Assembly (NCBI GenBank): GCA_021845835.1
Contig: JAJZVE010000166.1
Span: 1 to 8,596 of the forward strand
Direction of reading: 5' to 3'
Source: Pseudomonadota bacterium
GTDB lineage: Bacteria > Pseudomonadota > Alphaproteobacteria > Acetobacterales > Acetobacteraceae
Length of the DNA stretch: 8,596 bases
Of this stretch, positions 1-5,267 are shown in pieces. Made by a program: the position numbers and the translations under genes. Every line of letters starts with the position of its first letter. Within the stretch, counting starts at the first letter, position 1. The notes under the pieces are model-generated. The model ran no database searches, had not been told where the DNA came from, and saw only the letters and a list, made by a program, of their open reading frames with translations.

Positions 1-32
1 GGTTGCTAGTGAAGGTATGGGAAACGACCCGC

Positions 33-46
33 TTGCGGAAGCGCAA
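33..46. repeat. Short inverted repeat upstream of the LysE-type gene
   Basis: TTGCG and CGCAA flank a GAAG loop, a perfect 5-bp inverted repeat about 65 bases before the chosen LysE start. LysE-type exporters are often controlled by a regulator that binds near the promoter, so this could be an operator. It could equally be the end of an upstream gene's terminator, or chance. No convincing promoter can be read in positions 1-109. Confidence 0.2.
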
Positions 47-109
47 TTACGCCCGTCCGCGGCGGCGGCGCTTGCAGGGTCCGGGCGGCCCTGCTGCTAT
101 GGCGTGGTC

Positions 110-757
110 ATGAATGCCCCGCTGCCAGCCCTGCTGGGCACCGGCTTCCTGCTCGGCTGGTCGGTCGCCTGGCCGCCGGGGCCGATCAATGCCGAGATCG
201 CGCGGCGCTGCCTCGCGCGCGGGTTCTGGGCCGGCTTCGGGCTGCTGCTCGGCGCCTGCAGCGGCGATGCGCTGTGGGCGCTGCTGGTGGCGCTCGGCGT
301 CGGCACGCTGCTGACCACGCCGGCGCTGCATGCGCTGCTCGGCGCGGTCAGCATTGCCCTGCTGCTGGCGCTGGCGGCGGTGTTCCTGCGCGGCGCGTGG
401 CGCGACCTGCGCATGCCCCTCGTCGCGGCACCGCCGCCGGCGCGCTTCGACGGCACGCGGGCGAGTTACCTGCTGGGCGTGACGATGGCGCTGACCAGCC
501 CGTGGAACGTCGCCTTCTGGCTCGCCGCGGTCGGGCAGCCGGCGATGACGCGCTACGGCCTCGGCGCGCTGCTGGTGGTGGCGGGCAGCGTGATCGCGGG
601 GGCGCTGGCCTGGGGGCTGCTGTGGTCCGGCGCCGTCATGCTGCTGCGCCGCCGCGCCACCGGCCGCGCCTGGAGCGTCGCCGTGAAAGTGCTGACCGGC
701 GCGCTGATGCTGTATTTCGCGATCCGCTCGGCGGTGGTGCTGGCGGGCGGCTTCTGA
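110..757 (+). CDS. LysE/RhtB-family amino-acid exporter
   Basis: A 215-residue inner-membrane protein of the LysE/RhtB/CadD superfamily, which exports amino acids or related small molecules using the ion gradient. The length is normal for the family (about 190-230). It starts with a hydrophobic helix (residues 6-22) followed by the family hallmark WPPGPINAE at 21-29. Further hydrophobic segments lie near 40-70, 75-95, 118-140, 148-175 and 190-212. The motif LTSPWNVAFW (128-137) is the pseudo-symmetric second-half counterpart, usually NPK or NPW. The frame stays open back to an ATG at position 17, but the extra 31 residues are polar/Ala-rich and unlike LysE N-termini. ATG 110 places the first helix right after the start, so I chose it; no strong ribosome site precedes either start. 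Its stop lies 4 bases from the stop of the opposing BrkB-like gene. Substrate cannot be read from sequence: lysine or arginine is possible but unproven. Confidence 0.85.
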   Translation: MNAPLPALLGTGFLLGWSVAWPPGPINAEIARRCLARGFWAGFGLLLGACSGDALWALLVALGVGTLLTTPALHALLGAVSIALLLALAAVFLRGAWRDLRMPLVAAPPPARFDGTRASYLLGVTMALTSPWNVAFWLAAVGQPAMTRYGLGALLVVAGSVIAGALAWGLLWSGAVMLLRRRATGRAWSVAVKVLTGALMLYFAIRSAVVLAGGF

Positions 758-761
758 CCGA

Positions 762-1775
762 TCAATCTTCGGCGACGTGGTCGGCGACGAAGGCGCCGCG
801 CTCGCCCATCGGGCGCGGGCCGCCCTCGGTCGTGTCCTCGGCGGTCTGCAGTTCCAGCTCCGCGTTCAGCTCGGCGCCGAGCAGGACGACATAGGCCGTC
901 ACCCAGAACCACATCATGATGCCGGCGACCGCGCCGAGCGGCCCGTAGGTCGCGTCGTAGCTGGCGATGTGCTGCACATAGTAGGAAAACAGCACCGAGG
1001 CGACCAGCCACAGCACGGTCGCGACCAGCGAGCCGGGCGTGATCCAGTGCCATCGCGCCGCCCGCCGCGACGGGCCGAAGCGGTAGAGCAGCGAGAGCGC
1101 CAGCAGCACGAAGCCGACCAGCACGGCGAGCGAGCCGAAGCGCAGCAGCCCGCGCGCATGATCCGACAGCCCGACGAAGGCGATCACCGCCGGCAGCAGC
1201 ACCAGACTCGCGAGTCCCAGAATGCCGCCCAGGATCGCCCCCAGCGTCATCAGCAGCCCGACCGCCTGGAAGCGCAGGAAGCCGCGCTGCTCCTGCTGCT
1301 CGTAGGCGAGATTGAGCGCCGACAGCAGCGACTTGGTACCGGTCGAGGCGCTCCACAGCGCCACCGCGGTGCTGACCAGCAGCGACAGGCCGAGGGTGGA
1401 ACCCGGGTGCGACACCAGCGTGCGCACGCGCTCGGAGATCAGTGCGAACGCGGGCGCGGGCAGCAGGTGGCGGACGTTCTCAAGCTGCGGCTCGACCGTC
1501 TCCGGGTCGAACACCAGGCCATAGAGCGACACCACCATGCTGATCGCCGGGAACAGCGACAGCGTCGCCCAGAACGCGCAGCCGGAGGCGATCAGCGACA
1601 CGTGGTCGGAACTGACCTCGCGGAACGTGCGCCGCAACACCTGCTTCCAGCCGCGCCAGGGAATGTGCGCGGGCTGGCGCGCGGTGCGGCCGAGCGCGGC
1701 CGCCCCCGTCCCGGCCGCGGGGCGGGCGTCGCGGCGGCGGCTGACGGTTCGGATCGGGCGGCTGGCATCGGACAT
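762..1775 (-). CDS. YihY/virulence factor BrkB family membrane protein
   Basis: A 337-residue multi-pass inner-membrane protein of the YihY/BrkB (UPF0761) family. It was once called ribonuclease BN by mistake; the molecular function of the family is still unsettled. A basic, Ala/Arg-rich cytoplasmic tail occupies residues 1-50. Then follow a hydrophobic segment with SGCAFWATLSLFPAIS (64-79), matching the family's usual A-x(n)-F-x-L-FP pattern, and more helices near 127-145, 170-202, 212-231 and 247-268. The C-terminal hallmark YGPLGAVAGIMMWFWVTAY (277-295), followed by LLGAELNAELE (298-308), is diagnostic. The tail after 310 is acidic. The length fits the family (about 280-340). The ATG at 1775 has no clear ribosome site, so the first 30-40 residues are uncertain. 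It diverges from the decarboxylase gene and converges on the LysE-type gene. No operon partner is visible. Confidence 0.9.
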   Translation of the reverse strand: MSDASRPIRTVSRRRDARPAAGTGAAALGRTARQPAHIPWRGWKQVLRRTFREVSSDHVSLIASGCAFWATLSLFPAISMVVSLYGLVFDPETVEPQLENVRHLLPAPAFALISERVRTLVSHPGSTLGLSLLVSTAVALWSASTGTKSLLSALNLAYEQQEQRGFLRFQAVGLLMTLGAILGGILGLASLVLLPAVIAFVGLSDHARGLLRFGSLAVLVGFVLLALSLLYRFGPSRRAARWHWITPGSLVATVLWLVASVLFSYYVQHIASYDATYGPLGAVAGIMMWFWVTAYVVLLGAELNAELELQTAEDTTEGGPRPMGERGAFVADHVAED

Positions 1776-1812
1776 GGCACGGGCTGCGCGCGGAACGCAC
1801 CGGGTGCGCCCC

Positions 1813-1830
1813 GGTTGCCCCGGTGCAACC
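1813..1830. repeat. Perfect 6-bp inverted repeat in the divergent intergenic region
   Basis: GGTTGC and GCAACC flank a six-base loop (CCCGGT). It lies 38 bases upstream of the BrkB-like start and about 240 bases upstream of the decarboxylase start, so it could be an operator for either promoter or a hairpin in the 5' end of the BrkB-like mRNA. GC-rich background makes chance likely. Confidence 0.2.
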
Positions 1831-1855
1831 CAGCGGCCCGGCTGAAAAATACCGC

Positions 1856-1884
1856 TTGCGCCCGGGGGGTGGGGGTCCTATGTG
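1856..1884 (+). promoter_or_regulatory. Weak candidate sigma-70 promoter for the decarboxylase gene
   Basis: TTGCGC (1856-1861) and TATGTG (1879-1884) are separated by 17 bases and could serve as -35 and -10 elements. Each matches the consensus at only three of six positions. Transcription would begin near 1890 and give a leader of about 180 bases before the decarboxylase start. The spacer contains an unusual G-rich run (1864-1875). This is the best pair I can see in the region; it is inference from weak matches. Confidence 0.22.
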
Positions 1885-2076
1885 CCGGTCCACGCAGCAA
1901 CGCACGTGCCTCTGGCCCCTCGGGTTACGCAACGACGTCAAGCGTTCTGGCAATCCGGGTTCCGGCACGCTCGCCGGGACAGTTCGTCTGGTCGCTGGTT
2001 CGTTCGACCGTTTCGCAACTGCGCCCGTCGCCTCGTTCAGGCGGGCGTCTCAACTGGGGGAGAGCGCGAGCGATGA
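1882..2076 (+). CDS. Possible Arg-rich upstream ORF overlapping the decarboxylase start
   Basis: An open frame from GTG 1882 (64 codons), or from a later GTG at 1906 (56 codons), runs to a TGA at 2074-2076. That stop overlaps the decarboxylase ATG (2073-2075) as ATGA, the arrangement seen in translational coupling. The predicted peptide is strikingly basic, with about 14 Arg in 64 residues, including the stretches QRRQAFWQSGF and GRWFVRPFRNCARR. In gammaproteobacteria the ornithine decarboxylase gene speF is preceded by a basic leader peptide (SpeFL) whose translation senses ornithine, so a leader peptide here is conceivable. Against it: no clear ribosome site, GTG starts, and a GC-rich background in which such frames arise by chance. 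No homology is recognised. Confidence 0.25.
   Translation: MPVHAATHVPLAPRVTQRRQAFWQSGFRHARRDSSSGRWFVRPFRNCARRLVQAGVSTGGERER
1890..2072 (+). promoter_or_regulatory. Structured 5' leader of the decarboxylase mRNA (candidate speF leader)
   Basis: This stretch before the decarboxylase can fold into consecutive hairpins. An 8-bp stem pairs 1959-1966 with 1973-1980 (GTTCCGGC/GCCGGGAC, one G-U pair, 6-nt loop). A 5-bp stem pairs 1990-1994 with 2005-2009 (GGTCG/CGACC). A 5-bp stem pairs 2029-2033 with 2039-2043 (CGCCT/AGGCG, 5-nt loop), and a competing 6-bp pairing joins 2022-2027 with 2042-2047 (CGCCCG/CGGGCG). The last two cannot form together, as in an attenuator or ribosome-site switch, and they lie just before the ribosome site at 2057-2062. 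Alphaproteobacterial ornithine decarboxylase genes are known to carry a conserved cis-regulatory RNA, the speF leader (Rfam RF00518 from memory). Position and gene fit; I cannot verify the consensus by eye. Confidence 0.4.
2057..2062 (+). promoter_or_regulatory. Ribosome binding site of the decarboxylase
   Basis: GGGGAG ends 10 bases before ATG 2073. It is the only good Shine-Dalgarno match in the area. It fixes the start at 2073, although the reading frame stays open for a further 432 codons upstream, antisense to the BrkB-like gene. Confidence 0.7.
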
Positions 2077-3203
2077 CTCCGAAAATCGCCCGTTTCCTGA
2101 CCGAGCAGCAGCCGGCAACGCCGTGCCTGGTGCTGGATGTCGATCGCGTCGCGGAAAATTATCGTGCGCTGCGGGCAGCTTTGCCGCTGGCCGGCATCTA
2201 CTATGCCGTGAAGGCCAATCCGGCGCCGCAGGTGCTGGAGCGTCTGGTCGCTCTCGGCAGCCGCTTCGATGCCGCCAGCGCCGAGGAGATCGACATCTGC
2301 CTCGCCGTCGGTGCGCAGGCGGAGGCGATCAGCTTCGGCAACACGATCAAGAAGGCGAAGGCGATCGCGCGCGCGCATGCCGCCGGCGTGTCGCTGTTCG
2401 CCTTCGATTCGGCCGAGGAACTGGCGAAACTGGCGCAGCACGCGCCGGGCAGCCGCGTTTATTGCCGCATCATGGTGGAGAACGCCGGCGCCGACTGGCC
2501 GCTGTCGCGCAAGTTCGGCACCGACGTGGCCACCGCGCGCGAGCTGATGCTGCGCGCCGGCGAACTCGGCCTCGACCCGTACGGCCTGTCATTCCACGTC
2601 GGCAGCCAGCAGACCGAGACCGCGAGCTACGAGCTGGCGATCGGCAAGGTGGCCATGCTGTTCACGGATCTGCGCGAATCGGGCGTCAACCTGCGCCTGC
2701 TCAATCTCGGCGGCGGCTTCCCGGTGCGCTACCGCGACGAGGTGCCGGAGATCGACGCTTTCGGCAACGCCATCATGGGCGCGCTGACCCGCGCCTTCGG
2801 CAACAACCTGCCGCAGATCGTCATCGAGCCGGGGCGCTGCATCGTCGGGGATGCCGGCGTGGTGAGCGCGGAGGTGGTGCTGGTCAGCCGGCGCACCAAG
2901 GGCGATCCGGTACGCTGGGTGTATCTCGACATCGGCCGCTTCGGCGGGCTTGCGGAGACCGAGGGCGAGTCGATCCGCTACCGCATCGCCACCCCGCACG
3001 ATGGCGGCGAAACCGGGCCGGTCGCGGTCGCCGGGCCGACCTGCGACGGCGCCGACGTGCTGTATGAACGCAGCAACTACCGGCTGCCGATGGCGCTCAC
3101 CAGCGGCGACCGGGTGGAGCTGCTCGCCACCGGCGCCTATGTGACGACCTACGCCAGCCAGTGCTTCAACGGCTTCGCACCGCTGGCCGAGCATTACATC
3201 TGA
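2073..3203 (+). CDS. Ornithine/lysine decarboxylase, PLP fold type III
   Basis: A 376-residue cytosolic enzyme of the alanine-racemase-fold (group IV) decarboxylases. It should convert ornithine to putrescine, and possibly lysine to cadaverine, entering polyamine synthesis. Active-site elements in order: YYAVKANP (43-50) with K47 as the PLP Schiff-base lysine; SFHVGSQ (173-179) with H175 stacking on PLP; the glycine loop LGGGFP (212-217); EPGR (252-255) contacting the phosphate; YLDIGRFGG (284-292); GPTCDGAD (321-328) with C324 and D325 from the partner subunit; and GAYVTTYAS (354-362), where Y356 matches the PLP-binding tyrosine. The family works as a homodimer. All key residues are present, so it should be active. 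The C-terminus FNGF...HYI is typical of the short bacterial forms. The LDIGRFGGLAET segment resembles enzymes acting on both lysine and ornithine, so substrate preference is open. It is a stand-alone gene between a structured leader and a hairpin terminator. Confidence 0.93.
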   Translation: MTPKIARFLTEQQPATPCLVLDVDRVAENYRALRAALPLAGIYYAVKANPAPQVLERLVALGSRFDAASAEEIDICLAVGAQAEAISFGNTIKKAKAIARAHAAGVSLFAFDSAEELAKLAQHAPGSRVYCRIMVENAGADWPLSRKFGTDVATARELMLRAGELGLDPYGLSFHVGSQQTETASYELAIGKVAMLFTDLRESGVNLRLLNLGGGFPVRYRDEVPEIDAFGNAIMGALTRAFGNNLPQIVIEPGRCIVGDAGVVSAEVVLVSRRTKGDPVRWVYLDIGRFGGLAETEGESIRYRIATPHDGGETGPVAVAGPTCDGADVLYERSNYRLPMALTSGDRVELLATGAYVTTYASQCFNGFAPLAEHYI

Positions 3204-3222
3204 TGGCGCCGGTTTCATCCGA

Positions 3223-3253
3223 GCCGCCCGCGCGCCGGCAGCGCGCGGGCGGC
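3223..3253. terminator. Bidirectional terminator-like hairpin between converging genes
   Basis: A perfect 13-bp stem: GCCGCCCGCGCGC at 3223-3235 pairs with 3241-3253 around the 5-nt loop CGGCA. It starts 20 bases after the decarboxylase stop and ends 24 bases before the VOC stop, so it can end transcription from both sides. There is no T-tract on either strand, which is common in GC-rich genomes. Termination is inferred from stem strength and position. Confidence 0.7.
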
Positions 3254-3276
3254 GGGCATGACGCCGGCGCGCCGCC

Positions 3277-4065
3277 TCAGCGTTGCGGCGCGACGATCGC
3301 GAACATGGCACCCTGCGGGTCGGAACACTGGGCGATCCAGCTGCCGCCCGGAACCTGGTGCGGGCCATTGAGGACCCGGCCGCCGCCCCGGGTGACGCGC
3401 GACATGGCGGCGTCCAGGGCATCGACATTGAAATAGTAGAGCCAGAACGGCCCCGGCGTCTCCGGCGTTCGGGTCATCATGCCGCCGACCGCCGGACCTC
3501 CGGTCGCGAAGGTCTGATAGATGCCCATCGCGCCCATATCGACTGCCTCGGCCCTGGTCCAGCCGAACAGGCCCGCATAGAAGGTGAAGGCGCTTTCGCG
3601 GTCGCCCGCATGCAGCTCATGCCAGCCGACCGTGCCGGGCGTGCCGGGTGCGAGCGGCGTCTCCGGCGGTTCGCCGTTGGGATGGAACAGCATGAACGTC
3701 GCCCCGTGCGGATCGGCGGCCACAGCGAACCGGCCAACGCCCGGAATATCATGCGGCGCACGGTGGATCGCGCCGCCCGTCGCCGTCACACGCGCCGCGG
3801 CGGCATCGACATCCGCGACCGCGATATAGCCGGTCCAGCACGGCCGCGCGCCCGCAGCGCGCGCGGCATCGGGAATCGGCATCAGCCCGCCGACCATCGT
3901 CGGTCCGACGGAAAACAGCATGTAGCCGCCGTCAGGCATGCCGGAATCCTTCGCCTGCCACCCGAGCACGCCGCAATAGAAATTGGCGGCGGCCTGCGTG
4001 TCGCTGGTCATTACGTCGTACCAGACGAACTTGCCTGTCCTCGCAGACGCTGTCCTCGCAGACAT
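3277..4065 (-). CDS. VOC family protein with two glyoxalase-like domains
   Basis: A 262-residue cytosolic protein with two vicinal-oxygen-chelate modules, about residues 12-128 and 146-259. Each has the usual beta-alpha-beta pattern: FVWYDVMTSD...ANFYCGVLGW (13-36) in the first, and VGWHELHAGD...FTFYAGLFGW (146-169) in the second. Each ends in a D-P-x-G-A-x-F strand (DPHGATFMLF 118-127 and DPQGAMFAIV 249-258). The family includes glyoxalases, dioxygenases and resistance proteins; two-domain members of this length resemble the mycobacterial CFP32/Cfp30B-type proteins, whose reaction is not well defined. E150, next to H149, is a possible metal ligand in the second module, while the first module has D17 at the matching place, so metal binding may be asymmetric or lost. 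It is the last gene of the minus-strand operon. The start ATG 4065 follows GGAG with 9-base spacing. The N-terminus contains a duplicated SART peptide (see the repeat at 4036-4063). Confidence 0.85.
   Translation of the reverse strand: MSARTASARTGKFVWYDVMTSDTQAAANFYCGVLGWQAKDSGMPDGGYMLFSVGPTMVGGLMPIPDAARAAGARPCWTGYIAVADVDAAAARVTATGGAIHRAPHDIPGVGRFAVAADPHGATFMLFHPNGEPPETPLAPGTPGTVGWHELHAGDRESAFTFYAGLFGWTRAEAVDMGAMGIYQTFATGGPAVGGMMTRTPETPGPFWLYYFNVDALDAAMSRVTRGGGRVLNGPHQVPGGSWIAQCSDPQGAMFAIVAPQR
4036..4063. repeat. 15-bp tandem duplication at the start of the VOC gene
   Basis: TGTCCTCGCAGAC occurs at 4036-4048 and again at 4051-4063, a 15-bp period. In the VOC protein it gives MSARTASARTGK, a repeated SART unit in the flexible N-terminus. 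The period is exactly five codons, so the frame is kept. It is likely a slippage duplication without structural effect. Confidence 0.8.
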
Positions 4066-4071
4066 GGGCGT

Positions 4072-4227
4072 TCACTCCGCTGCTTGGGGTTGACGGAACA
4101 GCATCTCCAGATAGCGCCTGAGATGCCCAAGGCATTCCGCGGCGATCTGAGGGCCGTCCTGCGCCTTGACCAGCACGAAGGCGCCACGGCGCCAGGCGAA
4201 GCGGCGTGGGCGCCGCTTCCCGATCAC
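4072..4227 (-). CDS. Possible 51-residue small basic protein, coupled to its neighbours
   Basis: A GTG-initiated frame of 51 codons fills the gap between the dehydrogenase and VOC genes. Its GTG (4225-4227) overlaps the dehydrogenase TGA as GTGA, and its own TGA lies 6 bases before the VOC ATG; the VOC ribosome site is embedded in its last codons. The predicted peptide has a basic N-terminus (KRRPRRFAWRR, residues 4-14), then GAFVLVKAQDG and a likely amphipathic helix (IAAECLGHLRRYLEMLF, 28-44). About 78 percent of codons end in G or C, in line with real genes here. I recognise no family. Against it: no ribosome site of its own, and a strong hairpin falls over codons 3-10, which could instead be a terminator of the dehydrogenase transcript. 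It may also be a remnant of a longer gene. Confidence 0.4.
   Translation of the reverse strand: MIGKRRPRRFAWRRGAFVLVKAQDGPQIAAECLGHLRRYLEMLFRQPQAAE
4075..4078 (-). promoter_or_regulatory. Ribosome binding site of the VOC gene
   Basis: GGAG on the minus strand, 9 bases before ATG 4065. It overlaps the final GAG codon of the small frame 4072-4227, so translation of the two could be coupled. Confidence 0.55.
4198..4219 (-). terminator. Strong hairpin just after the dehydrogenase stop
   Basis: A perfect 9-bp stem: GAAGCGGCG at 4198-4206 pairs with CGCCGCTTC at 4211-4219, with a 4-base loop. It begins 4 bases after the dehydrogenase stop codon on the minus strand. There is no T-tract behind it, so it may be a partial terminator or an mRNA-stabilising structure that lowers expression of the VOC gene. 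It lies inside the possible small gene 4072-4227; if it terminates efficiently, that gene is doubtful. Confidence 0.4.
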
Positions 4228-5207
4228 GTTTCGATGACCCGGATCGGACGCCCGTCCAGGAACGCGAGCGCGTTCTCGATGCTCTGGCGATAGAAGTCCG
4301 CCATCACCTCGCGCACCACGTAGCCGACATGCGGCGTCAGCACGCAGTTGGGCGCGCTGCGCAGCGGATGCCCGGCCGGCAGCGGCTCGCGATCGAACAC
4401 GTCCAGCCCGGCCAGCAGGCGGCCCGATTGCAGCGCCGCGACCAGCGCCGCCTCGTCCACCAGCGGGCCGCGCGAGGTGTTCACCAGCACCGCGCCCGGC
4501 TGCATCCGCGCCAGCTCCGCCGCGCCGATGATGCCGCGCGTGCGCTCGGACAGCACCAGATGCAGGCTGACCACGTCCGCGCGGGCGAGCAGGTCGTGCT
4601 TCGCCACCAGCGTCGCACCGGCCGCCGTCGCGCGCTCGGCGGTGAGGTTCTGGCTCCAGGCGAGTACGCCCATGCCGAGCGCATGGCCCACGCGCGCCAT
4701 CATGCCGCCGATGCGGCCGAGGCCGATCAGGCCCAGCGTGCGGCCGGCCAGCGCGAATCCCTGCGGCACGTCCTGCTGGAAGCGGCCGGCGCGGATGTCC
4801 GCGTCGCCCTGCGGGATGCGGCGGATCGCGGCGATCATCAGCCCGAGCGCGAGTTCGGCGGTTGCGGCGAGACTCGTCAGCGGCGGCGGCGAGCCGGCGG
4901 CGCTGGCAGTGTTGCACACCACGACGCCGCGCGCGCGCAATGCCGCCGTGTCGATCGCGGCGGCCCGCGCCCCGGTGATGCCCAGCATGCGCAGCCGCGG
5001 CAGCCGCGCGACCAGGGCCGCAGGAAACGCGGACCGTTCGCGCATGGTCAGGATGATGTCGAAATCGGCGAGCCGCGCGGCGGCGTCCTCGACGCCGGCG
5101 AAAGCGTCGCGGAAGAACACCACCTCGCCCCGCGCGGCCAGCGGCGACCAGTCGGCCAGCGTGGGCGCCTCGTTCTGCCAGTCGTCCAGAACCGCAATCC
5201 GGGTCAT
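4224..5207 (-). CDS. D-2-hydroxyacid dehydrogenase family protein (NAD-dependent)
   Basis: A 327-residue cytosolic oxidoreductase of the family of D-3-phosphoglycerate, D-lactate, formate and glyoxylate/hydroxypyruvate dehydrogenases. It interconverts a 2-keto acid and a D-2-hydroxy acid with NAD(P)H. The catalytic-domain half is at about 1-105, and the Rossmann domain at about 110-295 has LIGLGRIGG (160-168), the GxGxxG loop. NTSRGPLVDEAAL (243-255) carries the catalytic R246; DVFDREPLP (269-277) carries E274; LTPHVGY (290-296) carries the catalytic H293. All three catalytic residues are present. The coenzyme-specificity position after the second beta strand reads AWSQNLT (183-189), with no acidic residue, so NADP use is possible. 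It starts at ATG 5207 behind AGGAG with 7-base spacing. It follows aapM by 60 bases in the same direction, in the place where the transporter ATPase gene usually lies. The substrate is unknown; catabolism of the imported compound is an inference. Confidence 0.9.
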   Translation of the reverse strand: MTRIAVLDDWQNEAPTLADWSPLAARGEVVFFRDAFAGVEDAAARLADFDIILTMRERSAFPAALVARLPRLRMLGITGARAAAIDTAALRARGVVVCNTASAAGSPPPLTSLAATAELALGLMIAAIRRIPQGDADIRAGRFQQDVPQGFALAGRTLGLIGLGRIGGMMARVGHALGMGVLAWSQNLTAERATAAGATLVAKHDLLARADVVSLHLVLSERTRGIIGAAELARMQPGAVLVNTSRGPLVDEAALVAALQSGRLLAGLDVFDREPLPAGHPLRSAPNCVLTPHVGYVVREVMADFYRQSIENALAFLDGRPIRVIET

Positions 5208-5214
5208 CGCGCAT

Positions 5215-5219
5215 CTCCT
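5215..5219 (-). promoter_or_regulatory. Ribosome binding site of the D-2-hydroxyacid dehydrogenase
   Basis: AGGAG on the minus strand, 7 bases before ATG 5207. It is a near-ideal site that confirms the start. Together with the aapJ site it is the strongest in the operon. Confidence 0.75.
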
Positions 5220-5226
5220 GACGGGT

Positions 5227-5247
5227 CATCCACGGATGTCATGGATG
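5227..5247. repeat. Inverted repeat between aapM and the dehydrogenase
   Basis: CATCCA (5227-5232) and TGGATG (5242-5247) form a 6-bp stem with a 9-base loop. An extra GGATG at 5234-5238 offers an alternative partner for CATCC. It sits in the 60-base aapM-dehydrogenase gap, the largest in the operon, and may be a weak processing or attenuation hairpin. It has no T-tract. Confidence 0.25.
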
Positions 5248-5267
5248 CCAGCCTGCCCGGCCGCACG

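Noticed and set aside
17..109. N-terminal extension of the LysE-type protein from ATG 17
   Set aside because: The 31 extra residues are polar and Ala-rich, unlike the short N-termini of the family, and the ribosome-site spacing at ATG 17 is far too short.
777..2072. A 432-codon in-frame extension upstream of the decarboxylase, giving an 808-residue frame
   Set aside because: Most of it is antisense to the well-supported BrkB-like gene and translates to low-complexity Arg/Gln/Ala-rich sequence. The ribosome site at 2057-2062 and family length fix the start at 2073.
2037..3428. Minus-strand frames opposite the decarboxylase
   Set aside because: They mirror the decarboxylase codons, have no recognisable motifs, and the plus-strand gene has every active-site residue.
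4180..4193. Two GGCGCC palindromes two bases apart, considered as an operator
   Set aside because: Such GC palindromes are frequent by chance in this composition and these lie within the possible small coding frame, not near a promoter.
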